64,000 nt of DNA, taken from assembly GCF_008831285.2 (NCBI RefSeq), contig NC_045138.2:43455115-43519114 (forward strand), written 5' to 3'. Each line of letters begins with the position of its first letter. The stretch's first letter is position 1. The notes beneath the pieces were generated by a model. That model worked only from the letters and a program-made list of their open reading frames with translations, was not told the origin of the DNA and made no database searches. The position numbers and the translations under genes are program-made. Below are positions 45,199 through 58,175 of the stretch, piece by piece. The stretch is from Nymphaea colorata (taxonomy: Eukaryota; Streptophyta; Magnoliopsida; Nymphaeales; Nymphaeaceae).

Positions 45199-48100
45199 TG
45201 TTCGCAGCCCACCCCTTTCTTGATGGGTGTCAAATGCGAATCAGCAAAATTCTTTTAAAATTGAGGTTTTGAGGAAAAATTTTCAAGAGAAAGGAATCCG
45301 TCAGTCGATATGAGGTCCAACCGTTCTTGCCACCTTTAACAGGGGTAATTGGACATAAAACTAAGGATCATTTGGATCATATATGAATTTTTGATGCAAA
45401 TCATATATGCTTATGCATTGATGTTTTGGATTCAAGAACCAAAATTCATTTTGAATAAGTGATTTGAACTCGTTTTGAAGATTGGAGGATTCCTAAGTTG
45501 GTTCAAAAACCTTTGTTTTTGTGCTATTTGATTTGAAATACATAATTCTTGAGGATTTTGAAGATTGAAATTGAGTTCTTTGTTGTGAACTCTAGATGGT
45601 TCATGAGTTGAAATTATGATCAACTTTTGGAAAATAGCTAAGTTTCCTTAGCAAAGAAATTTGATTTTTTTGAATTCTTCTTTTGCCAAATCATGTATTT
45701 TGGTTTGGTAGAGTTCATTTTTTTTATAAAACATAGGTTCCAAATTGTTAGAAAACGTGTTCTTTTCCAAATACACTTTCACCAAAATTATGAATGCATT
45801 GCTTGTGTTTTCTTTTGAAGTTAAGAGAAATTTAGAAATTCTTGTTGCAATATGATTTGGTCACTTTTTGCAACTCAAATTTGAATCACTTAACTTCTTG
45901 AGAATGTGCATGTGGTGCTATTGATTTTAAGTGAAAGTGAATGCATGAGATGAGAAGGAAAACTATATGAAACATTCATTCTTCTCTCTCTCATAATCTC
46001 TCAAGATTCATTCATTGCAGTCACACGTCATACAATCTATGCATGAAGATTGATTTTTTATTAAATGTAGGACTCTCTCGAAATGAGCTTATTATATTAT
46101 TAAGCACAAAAATTAGAGAAGTAGTCCATAAGCTTGAGATTTAACATAAAATTATTAAAATGATGAAAAATATACAAATGATGCCAAAATCAAATTTTTG
46201 AAATAGATGGGAGACGTGGATGCCGTCCACTTTTGTCTCAAAATAGCCAAAAATTAGATATAGTATTGATTTAGATAGCTGAAAGTTATGGACATTGATT
46301 CCAATAAAGACCTTGTTTCTTATATAGAAATGACAAGTCTTTCAAACCTATTCAAAATTCAGATTTCGTACTCATGAAAACATCAACTTCTTTGGATGAT
46401 TCTACGATAGTTGGAATTTAAGACAATTCCCATAAAACATGGTCTAATTCCAGCAACTTGCATACATTTTATGTATGGATTGTTGAAATTAAATAAAAAT
46501 GAAATGAAAATGATTTCATAGTCTTACACTACGAAAATCAACAAAATGATTCCCCTTCTTAAAATTCAGTTTAGAAACGTATTTCAACCTGATTTTAAAA
46601 GAGGAAAATAATTTTTAAGAAGAGATTGCATGTGTATATATATAACAATATATCTATATATACGCATTTTACTCTTCAAAATGAGATTTAATCAAGGAAC
46701 TGCATGTCTCATGAATCATGATGATCCATGGTTGGGTTCTTTTACGTAGGAAGAATAAAAACTTGTTTCTAATCTCCTCTACCACCCTTGATCGATTAAA
46801 TTGAAAGACATGAATCCGAATGACTTCAAATGAGAAGGAAAACAATAATGCTCAAGCTAATTCATCCATAATGTTGCCATGCAAGGGCAGATCACATTCA
46901 TAAGAATGTATCCATCCCTAATAGGCATTTTCATCACATATATTGCAGCAAAATCACTCTCTCACCGTAAGATTCTCTCATGGTGATGAGTTCAAAATGG
47001 TTTTAAGCTCGTTGTTTTGAAATGGACGTGGCCTTGGGGCCCTTTTCAAAATTTGATACATGGGTTCATCTTTAAGAAAAACTAACGTATGCATGCATTA
47101 TGCATTAACATGTACATTGAATCATAGGTTTCCCTTAGCTGGACATCATTCCCAACTATAAAATACACAAAAATAAACCCTCCCCCTGAGTTGCTGAAAT
47201 TAAAATGAACCAACAAGAAGCTAAAGTATATGAGAAATGACTTAAAATCACCAACCTTGCGGTCGGTCTTGATACTTGATCTTCGCCTTTACTTGTTTTC
47301 TAAATCGAGCAATCCTAAGCAATAATCCAAGCTTGGATTTGAACTTAGCAAAGCTAGAAAAAGAATAGCTTGCTTGCTGGAATTTATAGTAGGAAAGAAG
47401 ACTTCTCACCACAAAAATCCTAATTAAGGATTCACTTAAGCACCATAACTTAGCAAAATCAATGGAGAGAAATGATGAAGAAAATATGATAAAAGGGAGA
47501 AGAGGGCTTGGACGAATCCCTCCTCTCTTCCTTGGCTTATCCTTCCAACCTCCTTGTCTGCCACAACTTGGGGAAGTGCTTGAAAATTTCGTGCTCCCCC
47601 TTGGTAGCCAAGAGGAGGCTTATATAGAGGAGGAGGTGGGTTCAAGTACCTCCTTAACTCACCTTGGGAACTCACATAAGACTTTGGGGACTTGTAAAAT
47701 GAGTTAAAGAGGGTTTACTGGCTCTAATTTATCTATTTTTAGCCCATTTACATGAGCTAGGTGGGCTGGGCTAGGTTTGGTCAACATTTTTTCAGACCTA
47801 GCTGACCAGCTTTGTCCAAAATTTTGGACGAAAATGTCCTTGCATAGGGTTTTTCCTTATTTTGTGCTATTTATTTATTTTTGTTTGAAATCGAGATTGT
47901 TAGGTTAAAACCTAGTTACTAAGCTCCAAATGTCATTGAATTATGATAATTCAATTTAAATTTAAATAAAATTTAAAAATTCTATCAAATTTGGTCTGAA
48001 AAGTGTATTTTAGACTGAATCAAACTTTGATTTGAAATATTGAATTTTACTTTGGTATTTGATTTATGTATTTGACAAATCCAAATGTATATGTGCCTTT

Positions 48101-48989
48101 TATAAACCAATTTAGGCTCTGTAATCTCAATTTGACCATAGACGGGCAAAATTGTTCAGATTGATCAATTTCGATCAATTGACCAAAGTCAAAACTCATT
48201 GGCGAGTAGTTTGACTTTGTTTGAGGTAATTTGATAAATTTGAGCCAAGAAAGCTTTTAATTGAGCTAAATTGTGCTTTGACTGAGTTTAATCAAAGCGG
48301 ACTTGATTTGGTCAAAGTCTATTTTCGTCCATTAATTGGATCGTGAGACAAACCTACCTTTTGACTGAGTTAAGCCCATGTTGACCGAACCTAGCTGAGA
48401 TTGGCACCACATTTGGGTGCACCCGGGTCAAACCTACTTGAATTAAGTAGGTTAGGTGAGTTTGACCATCTTAGTTATTATTTTTTAGAAATTGACTCCT
48501 CCTTAAAGAGGACCTAGTTAAAGAAGAGAGAAAGACATAAATGCATATCTTTTCCTAAGTTTCTCATTCATTTCTCCTTGAAAATGACTTTTCTTCATTT
48601 AATTGAAAGAAAATACTTTTTTTAATGAGAGGCGTGACCCCTGGGGGCTCTTGACCACACGGGCTAGGTGGGTCTCAGACGTGGGTCCCACGTAGCATTC
48701 TAAACTGAATTCGGTCCAATTCTTGGATCTAAGTCAAAATTTGAATTTTGCAATTGGATTTAGATTTCAAATGACATTTTTAATTGAATTTGGATTTCAA
48801 ATCCTAATTTAGACATAGTTTGGACTCGTAATTCTGCATTGGGATTCATGTCACGGGTTAAATTCATGATTCGAATCCAAATTACGTTTAGGTTCGAAAC
48901 TGGCTTTGAAATTGCAGTTTTTCACAATTCTTTTGTAAAATTTTGATATAGCTTTAGTTTCGATGTGGAAACATTTTGTGGTGTTAACA
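45199..48989 (-). repeat. 3' LTR of the full-length Tat element
   Basis: Left edge TGTTCGCAGCCCACCCC, right edge TGTGGTGTTAACA. It is 3791 bp and retains the 1.1-kb segment that the 5' LTR lacks. Confidence 0.92.
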
Positions 48990-49005
48990 GATGCCCCTCT
49001 TTGCT
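48990..49005 (-). other. Polypurine tract
   Basis: On the minus strand AGCAAAGAGGGGCATC lies directly before the 3' LTR start TGTTAACACC. Such a tract primes plus-strand DNA synthesis. Confidence 0.75.
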
Positions 49006-50163
49006 GTTAAGCAAGTTGAAGAATTTGCTTAATAGCAAAGATTTACGCACCAAATTTTTGCAAACTAAAATTGAAAATCCATTTTTCAAATGATGTTGAG
49101 CCATCCTCACTCGAGGGAAAATGCTAGCATAGACCTGAAATAAGAAGTTTTTCCTCCATCTCACTGGAGACATTGTAGAGGAATTAATGTTGGTTGAAAA
49201 ATCTTGCAATTGTGAAGGTTTTTGCATTCGATGCTTGGAGAACTCAGCCCTTGACGCCTTCTAGACCATCGGCAAGTGCTTTTTCTCTCTCTTTTTACTA
49301 GTTTTTCACTTATTGGCCTGAGCTTTTGAATTTTGATTTTCTTTTTGAGCTACCCTTCACCCTTGGGTGAAATTCCTCACCACCCCAAAAGCTACTACGG
49401 AGTTCCACTATTTTGGTGGTTTTGTGTAGTTTGCTTTGTGCAATATCAAGTCTATTAGGCTTTTCTTCTGAACCCTTGTAGCGAGCTTTGGGTCGGTAAC
49501 TCCCAGACCAGTTGGCCTTAGGGTACCAAGTGTAAAACACTCCTCGAACTTACTTGCTTGAATTCAGAAGGCTTTATGAGACTTAATGTTCATGGATTGC
49601 TTTTTAGCTTCACGGTGTAAGCATATGTCATATATCCACCCATGCCTGCAGAGCTTTGAACCAGAGGAACAACTACACTCACCCTGAGCTCATCGCTCAA
49701 CTCATTTTGCTTGATAGTTTTTTCTTGCATCTTGCCAAGGTCTTTTGGGTCACAAGGGCTTTTTCTTGTGGCATCTCATGCGTGCCAATTGTTGGGACCA
49801 ACATTAATTCCTATACATTAATCCCTCAATTTCATTGAAATTTCTTGCATATTTCAAGCCAATGCCTTTGCTGTTGTCCTTAAAACATGGGCTGAGTTTG
49901 AAAATTTTGATGCATTTTTGAAACTTTCTCTAAGAGATACTATGCCCCTTAGTTGATTTAAAAATTAGTAAGAAGGTGTTTATCAAAACACAATTGTTTT
50001 GATATTTTTGAATTACAAATTCAAGTGTAGAATTTCTTGAGATGCAAAGCATTAATCGGATAAGGGATTTCAACCCCATCGGCGTCAATCAGCCGATAAG
50101 AATTGTGAGGTAGAACCTCTTTGATGACATATGGGCCTTCCTAGTTCGGTGCTCATCATTTAC
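49006..50163 (-). other. 3' non-coding part of the Tat element
   Basis: Between the integrase end and the PPT. Short frames exist but none shows a known domain. Confidence 0.6.
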
Positions 50164-51040
50164 CTAGAATTTTCTTCCAATGACCGATTTGGCATAATGT
50201 CGGGCGACTCTCTTGCGATAGACTTCAGCATGCTTTGCTGCTTGTAGTCTTTTCTCATCTAAGAGGTCTAGTTGAGCAAGTCTCTTTTTTTGATACTTGC
50301 TAATTGGGAGTTTAATGAGAGCAACAAACTTCATTGCTGGTTTTTGGACATTTAAGGGAAGGACAATTTCCGTTCCATATACCAATTCTGCCGGTGTAGC
50401 ATTGGTGGGCGTTCAAATTGTGGTTCGATATGCTCAAAGTGCATTGTGCATTTTCTCGTGCCAATCTCGGCCTATTTCAATAGTCCTTTCTAAGACATGA
50501 ATCAAAATCTTGTTGGTTGCTTTTGCCTGACAATTTCCTTGAGGGTAATATGGGGCAGAAAAGTGATGTTGTATTTTGTGTTTGTGACAAAGATTGCGCA
50601 CTTTTTCATTTTTAAAATGAGTACCGTTATCAGAAACGATATCGTGCGGGATGCCAAATCTACACAAAAGATTTTTGTGAATGAAGGACACTACGTGTCG
50701 TCCTTCGACTCTTTTTAAGGTGATAGCTTCGATCAATTTGGTGAATAATCTGTAGCTGCAAGAAAATACATGTGTCCATTTGAGGCAGGTGGATTGATTG
50801 GACCGACCACATCGAAAATGGCCAGGGTGAGCTAACCGAATGAAGGTATGCTGCTGGAACATGAATTGATTGTGCATGCAACTGACATTTGATGCATTTC
50901 TTGACAAATTGGTGACAGTCTCTTTGCATTGTAGGTCAATAGTATCCTGCTCTGACTATCTGTTTGACGAGGGTCTGATACCCTACATGTCCCCCACAAA
51001 TTCTTTCATGAGTTTCTTGAATGACTTCTAGTACCTCATT
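50164..51040 (-). pseudogene. Tat integrase, broken
   Basis: Integrase inserts the element's DNA copy into chromosomes. Pieces on the minus strand: the HHCC zinc finger (ETHERICGGHVGY at about 51030-50990, then CIKCQ near 50885), a core with FTKLIEAITLK, SDNGTHF and QGNCQAKATNK (50434-50760), and a C-terminal part at 50164-50385 with VYGTEIVLP. An in-frame stop replaces the Trp after RAGYY (near 50935), and the reading shifts frame near 50780. The catalytic Glu of the QAEA-type motif is Lys. It is therefore inactive on three counts. Confidence 0.85.
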
Positions 51041-51329
51041 TACATCGAGACATCTAGCATATTCTGTACTGAATCCTCTTCTGTATAGGATGTCTACTAA
51101 AATGAAATATCTTGATGACATATGCCTCAGGGCTCTTTGCTCCTTTCGAGACATTTCAGGTGGAAGTGTTCCTGTCTGGAGAAAATCTTTGATGTTCTGA
51201 TACCATGGTGTTTCTCTATTTTCTGCTTGTAACACCTGTTCTGGTATGACAAAAAATGGTTGTTCGAGTCTTTCGACTTCAAAAGATCTGATAGATTCTT
51301 CAGGTTTGAAGGCAATTGTGGAGCCTAAA

Positions 51330-51700
51330 CTGGCCAAACCATCTGCAATCGTGTTAAATTCTCTTTTGACATGCAAGAGTTGATATTCCTCGAATTGTCT
51401 TAAGAGGGAAGTTGCTAACTCTTGATATGGGATCAATTTCCGATCTTTGACTTGCCAATCCCCATTGACCTGACTGACAATTAAGAGAGAATCTCCAAAA
51501 ATGCGAACTCTCTGCACTCTAAATTTGAGCAGCATTTTGAGTCCTTGGATTAGGGCTTCGTACTCTACCATATTATATGTGTAGGAGAAATTCAATTTAA
51601 GGGAGTAAGGAATCATTTTTCTTTCTGGTGTAATGAAAAGTATCCCAATGTCTGCCCCAGCTGTGCTTTTAGATCCATCAAAATGCATCTCCCAAATTGG
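51330..51700 (-). pseudogene. Tat second (archaeal-type) RNase H domain
   Basis: Frame 50936-51973 on the minus strand carries this domain. The four expected acidic residues are all present at frame positions 99 (HFDGS), 137 (MVEYEAL), 161 (FGDSLL) and 211 (TIADGLA). The domain lies after the usual RNase H and before integrase, a layout known for Tat elements. The domain itself has no stop, but upstream and downstream stops isolate it. Confidence 0.85.
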
Positions 51701-51779
51701 CTCTGGTTCAGTCATTAGGATTTGCTCATCTAGAAAATCATCCTTTGTTTTAATTTCTTCAGATAGAAGAAAATCTGCC

Positions 51780-52272
51780 ATTTGATCTGCGATGGCTTGA
51801 CCCATGATTGATTTATGTGACACATATTCTAAATCATATTGCATCAGCAGAACTTGCCACTTGGCTATCCTTCCATTTGAAAATGGTTGTTCAAGGATAT
51901 ATTTGAGTGGATTAAGTTTGGATAAAATTTTAACTTCACATGCCAATAGGTAATAACTTAATTTTTGACACATCTATACCAAGGCTAAGCAAGTTTTTTC
52001 CATGTGCGAGTAGTTCTTTTCATACTGCACAAATGTCTTACTGATGTAATAAATGGCATGTTCTATTTGACATCCTTCATATTGAGCCAAAAATTCACCA
52101 CAGGCTGAATTGTTAACAATGATGTAAAGAAGTAGAGGTTTCCCCAGAATTGGGGGTTTTAAAATTGGTGGACAAAGAAGATACTTCTTGATCTTTTCGA
52201 ATGAAGCTTGACATTCGTGTCCCCATTCAAACTTGACTCATTTCCGCAGTAAATGGTTGAAAGGTTCACATC
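51780..52272 (-). pseudogene. Tat first (gypsy-type) RNase H and connection, broken
   Basis: Minus-strand pieces in more than one frame: about 52060-51975 reads SHMEKTCLALV then a stop where Trp is expected, and continues MCQKLSYYLLACEV and YDLEYVSHKS in the next open frame. RT runs out of frame just upstream near 52300. RNase H would remove the RNA strand during reverse transcription. Confidence 0.7.
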
Positions 52273-53390
52273 TCATGGCAACATTAGATATAAACATTCT
52301 GATTGACTGCGTAGCTCCTTAAGATTTGTTGGTGGTGACATTTCAATGATCGCCTTTGCTTTAGAGGGATCTATCTCGATTCTCTTTTTGCTGACCATAA
52401 ATCCCAAAAGCTTACCAGATTCCACACCAAATACACATTTTTGTGGATTCAATCTAAGCTTATATTGTAAGAGTCTATCAAAAACTTGAGAAAGAATGTT
52501 GATGTGATTCTCCCTTGTTTTTGACTTAATTAGTAGATCATCCACATATGCATCCATGATTTGATGCATTTGGTCATGAAGGATAGCTGCCATAGCTCTT
52601 TGATATGTTGCCCCAATGTTCTTCAAACCAAACGGCATTACCGTATTGTAGAAAGTGCCCCATGGGGTTGTAAACGATGTTTTGGCTTGATCTTGAGCTG
52701 CCAGTTTAATTTGGTGATAGCCAGAATATCCATCCATAAAGGAGAACATAGCGTGGCCTGCAGTACTGTCTACCAACAAGTCGATGTTTGGAAGTGGATA
52801 GTCATCCTTTGGTGTGGCTTTATTCAAATCTTTGAAATCGATGCAGAGTCGAATTTTACCATTTTTCTTTGGGACTACTATAATGTTTGCTAACCATTCA
52901 GGATAGTCGATTCTTCGGATGAACCCTGCCTTTGGTATGTCTTCTAGGCCTTCCTTAACTTGCCCCTCAAGAAAGGGTCTATTTTTCTCAACTTTTGTTG
53001 GATTGGTTTGCATTCTAGTTTCAATGGTAGTTGATGCTCGACTAATTTTGTATCAAGTCCTGGCATGTCCTCATAAGTCCATGTAAAGGCTTCTTGATGC
53101 TCTTTGAAGAAGTCTATCAACTCTTTTCTTTCTTCCGTTGAGAGACTTGTTCCAATTTGTAAAACCTTTGGATTCTCTTGCGTGCCAATATTAATTTCCT
53201 CAATCAGATCATTAATCAAAAGTGACAATTGATCTTGCTTTCTTATTTGGATGAACTCTGGACATTTGGCCTCAGTGAGTTCTGGATTTACCTCTTTAAA
53301 AGATTTTGATGTTTGATCCTTAGATGCCATCCTAAAGATTATAAAGAAGTTAGATGAGATTTGAGACATTATATATGGAGTAAATTGCAT
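52273..53390 (-). pseudogene. Tat reverse transcriptase, broken
   Basis: Frame 52273-53013 on the minus strand has the standard RT blocks: YPEWLANIIVVPKKNGK, LCIDFKDLNKATPKDDYPLP, MDGYSGYHQI, TVMPFGLKN and the catalytic AYVDDLLI. The upstream part (52944-53390) lies in another frame, with FTWTYEDMPGLD, and the two overlap by about 70 bases, so a frameshift separates them. The polymerase core is the best-kept part of the element. Confidence 0.9.
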
Positions 53391-53849
53391 TCGTCATTGC
53401 ATATTTGATGGTATTACAAAATGAAGACACTTGGTATGACGACAAATGACAAAACGATGACTAGATGACAAAATGATAGCGGATTTATTGATTCAGATTG
53501 ATGGTGAACATCCGCCTATGGTGCTGCTCTTGACAAAGGGTACTGGCTTGAATCCTTCCTCGGCATCCACTTTTTCATAACTTTGACATCCCAAAGCTTG
53601 AGTGCCTCATTGTCCTGTCAAAGTAATTGGCTCCAAGATTCCATTTTCATTTTTGCCAAGGCCAGTAAATGGTCGGTAGCCACGTATGAGTAAATCCAAT
53701 CATTTCTCATTCTGGCAGAATTTCTTGAATAACAGATGACTTTTATAACTTGTTTCAGGTTTGGTACCCTTTTTCACCCACATCTGTTTCTTTGGTTTCT
53801 GAATGGCCAATTTACTAAGACTTTGAGATATTTCTTCTTCTTTGCAGAC

Positions 53850-54452
53850 TCAAATATTAGGTACCTCAATTGTATATGTTGGTACCGGAATCATTGGGTG
53901 CACATGACAATTCTGCCTGTCCTCTGCATAGATGGTTATAGTATTCATGTTGTGAGTCCATTTGATGCACTGATGTAGAATGGAGGGAACTGCATTGGTA
54001 GCATGGATCCACGGCCTACCAAGCAACAGGTTGAATGAAGGCTCTATATCGACTACATGGAATAAAATCCGATGATATGTCTCAGAGATATTCAGATCTA
54101 GACATATACATCCTACGCATGGTTGTCCTGTTCTGTCATATCTATGGATGAAAATTGACGACGGGGTATAGTCGGTCTGTCTTATGCCTAACTCACGAGC
54201 TGTTTGCTGTGGATAAATGTTCAGGCTTGCTCCGCCATCAATTAAAACGTGGGAGACTCTGGTGCCCCTCATTTCTACTACTATGTGCAAGACATCATTA
54301 TGCAATGCACCTTCAATTAGTAGATCTTTATCAGAGAATGTGATCGGACCATTTTCACATAGTTCAAAAGCCCATTCGTTCCCCCTGTTGGGGCTAAATC
54401 CTCCCTTCTTGACTTCAAGTAAGGGGTCTAATTCTTTGAAAATGGATCCCAA
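53850..54452 (-). pseudogene. Tat aspartic protease region
   Basis: The minus-strand frame carries VLIDGGASLNIYP, the Tat-type form of the protease active site (D-G-G-A-S rather than D-S/T-G-A), and later LLLGRPWIH. The protease would cut the polyprotein. This 200-codon piece is open but is separated from gag and RT by frame changes; 53391-53849 has no recognised domain. Confidence 0.85.
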
Positions 54453-55970
54453 GGGTTCAAGGTCTCATACTTGTGACTTCTGGTCGATCTCTGCCAGATT
54501 GTCTTGTTTAACCGGTCCGATTTGTGCATTGATGAATCATTTATCATGTTTGAAAGTAATCCAAAGAAATCTAGGGACGATGTATCCCTTTTGTTTGTCA
54601 CCATAATTTGATGATTTGTTGAAAATCTGACCATCGAAACTATTACTTTCTCATGTTTATGAAAAGGGTTCTTGAGAATGTCTGGTTGTTCACTGACCTC
54701 TTTGATGATTTCTTTGTCAACTGCATCTTGCACAATATTTTTAAGTACAAGGTAGTCTTTTGTGTCATGTCCTGGAGCATGATGAAATTTATAAAATTGC
54801 TCTTTGTTTTTCCCCATCATCGGTGGGGGGGAGGGGTTGGAGACTTTTGGGAGAAACAGAGTACCTCTTTCAATCAACATGTACATGACCTTTTCATAAC
54901 TCTATTGTTATGGGGTGAATTTTCTATCGTATCCCCATCCATGATGTTTGTTTTTAGTGCCACTGCTACTGCCACTAGCTCTGTCCATTACCCCTTTATT
55001 CTTGGGATATTCTAACTTCTCTTTCTTGAAGGTGGTGGCATTGGCTACAATGTTGGTTGGAGCATTTTGACTCCTGCTATTCTTCTTTGTATCTTCCCTA
55101 ATCTTTATCGGGATGACAGCATCAAAAGCTCCTTTTTCAATTCTTGCTTCAATGCATTCTGCCCTCTCGGTGAGATCGATGAAAGACTTGATTGGAGCAT
55201 TGGAAATAAGGTTCCTCAATGGTTGTGTCAAATTGTTCACGATGAGTCCCAATGTATGGGATTGAGAGATTGGGTCCCTCATTTGAATAAAATCTCTTAC
55301 CTTTTTACTTGGCCTTTGTTTCAGATAGCATAGTGTGGTGATCGTTGGTACAGTTTCGACATTTTGAATGAACTTTTCAATGAAAAGGTTGATTAACTTG
55401 TCAAAATTCTTCAATTTGACTGGGTTGATGTGTTCCTGATACCATTATGCGGCAATTCCTTTCAGGCTTCTTGGGAAACATCAAAAGAGGGCCCTATGAT
55501 TGTGGCAAAATTTGTAGCATTCAGCAAAGAACATGGCCAAATGTGCCTTTGGGTCTCCATGGCCATCAAATTTGATAAATTTCTTAGGTAAGTTTTCTAT
55601 ATGCTTGTCGTTTTCGAAGCTTCCGTAGAAATCTTCGCATGTGAAATTTCTTTTATTTTTGCCTTTGAGTTGAACTGCATTCAACTTCTTGAATTTTTGT
55701 TTTTCAAGATTCTCCTTTCTTCTTTTTCTTGAGAGTTTTTGGTTCTTCCTCACTACAGGATTCTGTTGTAGTGTCTTCAGAAGAGTCGGAACTACTTGAT
55801 GAATATTTCTTTGTTTTCTTCCCTTTCTTTTTGGCTTTTTCTGCCTGGGCTTGTTCTTCATTGAACATAATCATGTGTCTCGGAAATCTTTTGTATTCTT
55901 TAAATTCTGGATTATCCATTTCTATCTTGGAAGGTGTTTCTGAGGAGGATTCTTCTTCCTTGTCTCCCAT
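54428..55970 (-). pseudogene. Tat gag, broken
   Basis: Gag forms the particle that packages the RNA. From the right: 55704-55970 is an acidic/Ser-rich N-terminus with a Lys-rich stretch; 55481-55861 carries KFDGHGDPKAHLAMF, the start of the retrotransposon gag fold; 54908-55414 has FDKLINLFIEKF, LKQRPSKKVRDFI and AECIEARIEKG; 54428-54886 ends with a nucleic-acid-binding motif reading YKFHHAPGHDTKDY. In relatives the two outer Tyr positions are Cys, so the zinc knuckle is lost. Frameshifts join none of the four pieces. Confidence 0.82.
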
Positions 55971-56246
55971 AAAAGTTTACTCTAGGTCCATTTCAATCCT
56001 TCTTCTTTGTTGGCTTCTGGTTTCGACCATAAAGCGGATGTTCACCTTGCAAGAAGAAAAATTGAAAATGTTAGGATTTGAATTGATGAGAGATGACAAA
56101 TTTTGATTGCATATTGAAAGAAAGATGAGAATGACAAAACATGATAAAGTTCAACACAACTTGACAAAACTTGACAAATTTTGACTGAACAACAATGAGC
56201 TAGACATGACAATATAGGACAGAAGGATAGAAGGGCAGGCTTCATC

Positions 56247-57320
56247 CTACCATTTTACATATTCAGGATCCATTCCTAGACCAAGGACAAGACACAAGTG
56301 AGCAAATGATTCCCAACGTTGTTGGGCATAGGTGTTTATCCCATACCACTCTTTGGTATCTAATTCACACTCTACGATGGCTCCTTCTGACTCAATTGGA
56401 TATGCTTTCCTTTGACGCGGTGATAATTGTCTGAGGCAACGCTCTGGATGGTATTCAACTATGAAGAATGGCCCCAATAGAAAACTTCCTCTTACTGAGT
56501 TGTAGGTGTATCTTGACTTGATGATTTATCGATCAAAGGAGTCCCAAATGATGATGGAGTCGTCCACTTCCTCCATCTTCCTATGGTAGTACTCCATACT
56601 GGATAACATACTGGATAACTGGCCATTGGTGATTTGAAAATGACATGATTGTGGCCCCACATGTTTGTAGTATCATGCTTGTAATGTGAAGACACATCCT
56701 TCTATTGAGTCTGCATCTCCAATTGAAAATTTGGTCAACCCTCTATAAAGGAATGCCAAGGCTGCCATTGCTATGGAAATGTGATGGACTTTGACATGCC
56801 CCCATTTTCTGAAAAGGCGAGCTATGCGGAAATCCATTATGTGTTCTTCATTGTTGAAGAAGATAAAACCCGTGGTACAAGTCATCATGGAGTTTTTGTA
56901 CTTGTCTGCAACACTTCTAGATAGTGATGCAGGGTTGCAAATTGAGAATATGTTTCACCAAGTTCTTGTAGTTGAAGATATTGATGTCCATTTTTCTTTA
57001 GAAAAGGCCAACTATGTTTTCCTGTGAGTTTACGAATCACTTCTAGAGTTTTGACTTGACCTTGGTTTACAAGGAAATGGTCTTCAATTGGACCTCTTGG
57101 GTTACCTTTTGGTTTTGGCAAACCCATAATGCTGGAGAACTCATCAAGAGTTATTGTCATTTCACCCTATGGAAAACAGAATGTGTTGGTTCTTAGGTTC
57201 CATCTTTCAGCAATTTCATGGATTAGATTGCCATTGATAGGTTGCATGGCAAGACTAATTGCTTCTTCGAGACCGCAATCTTCTAAGTGGTTTGGGAACA
57301 TACACCGAAAAGTTGGGTGC
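56247..57320 (-). pseudogene. Plant-mobile-domain-like ORF upstream of gag
   Basis: On the minus strand near 57270-57060 the reading is GLEEAISLAM, NLIHEIAERW, NTFCFP, an in-frame stop, then GEMTITLDEFSSIMGLP. This follows the plant mobile domain pattern (ERW-PET-TFH-LP-GEMT-TL-D---L-GLP). Later pieces fit its C-terminal half: IARLFRKWGHVKV (about 56840-56790) and VEYHPERCLRQL with a downstream QRWE (56477-56320). PMD occurs in MAIN/MAIL1 proteins and in some plant transposons, and Ogre/Tat elements often carry an extra ORF before gag. Function of such ORFs is not known. Stops at about 57163 and 56697 break it. Confidence 0.6.
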
Positions 57321-57559
57321 CATGAAATATACCACTAAGGTAGGTAGACTCCACTTGGGATGATGCGAAGTCCAGATCGACCTTGACACGACCCGAATAG
57401 GATGTGGTCCATCTAGACAACAGAAGGTATTAGACTTTGACATGGATTGACCCAATAGAGACTCAAGAAGAGTTTTGACATTGAGTTTGGACATGGACTT
57501 ACAGGCAAAGTAAAACATCATATGCATCCAAACAAGCAATTTAACAAGAAATTGATAAT

Positions 57560-58175
57560 GCATTCCCTATGACTCTTGCCTATATGCATTGTTTTGAAAA
57601 TTGGTATTGGAACCTATGGAGAATAAATGGGTGAATCATTCTCGATTTATCAAAATTTAAGGTATGCCAATATACCCAATTTATGGTACTGGAATAGACT
57701 CCTCCAAAGGTTTTCTAGATTTAGGCTCTCCAATTCTCCTCGTTCACCTATCGATATATCGGGACTATTGTCCGTTTCGGTACTAATGGGGGACTTCTCA
57801 GTCCAATTGAGTGGTCCAGTTGTAAGGCTATATCTTGGACTAATGTCCTAGAAATAGCCTGACAATGTGATGACCAGGACATGATATAGGTAAGGATTTG
57901 TTTTTCAAAATTCACGAGAAGATGCGAAATAGATGGCTCTATTGCACACATTCCTAAAAGATAGATTTGAAAAATTGAGAGCATACATGGGCTGCATACA
58001 ATCCCTAAATTGAGGAGGGGTAGGATAAATTGAAATGAAAGAGGTTCATAAAATCTCCTCAATGTACACTACATGACGTCGTTATGCATGTCTATAAAAA
58101 ATTTTGTGCAATAGATATTCAGCATTGTAAAATAACTTGTATATGATCCAAATAGGTCCTTAGACAAACAATGAC
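57560..58175 (-). other. 5' leader of the Tat element
   Basis: Non-coding, between the PBS and the PMD-like ORF. It shares blocks with 2415-3006, which is how that older element was recognised. Confidence 0.6.

Noticed and set aside
50497-57851. Many plus-strand frames opposite the Tat coding region
   Set aside because: They are antisense shadows of gag-pol and the PMD-like ORF.
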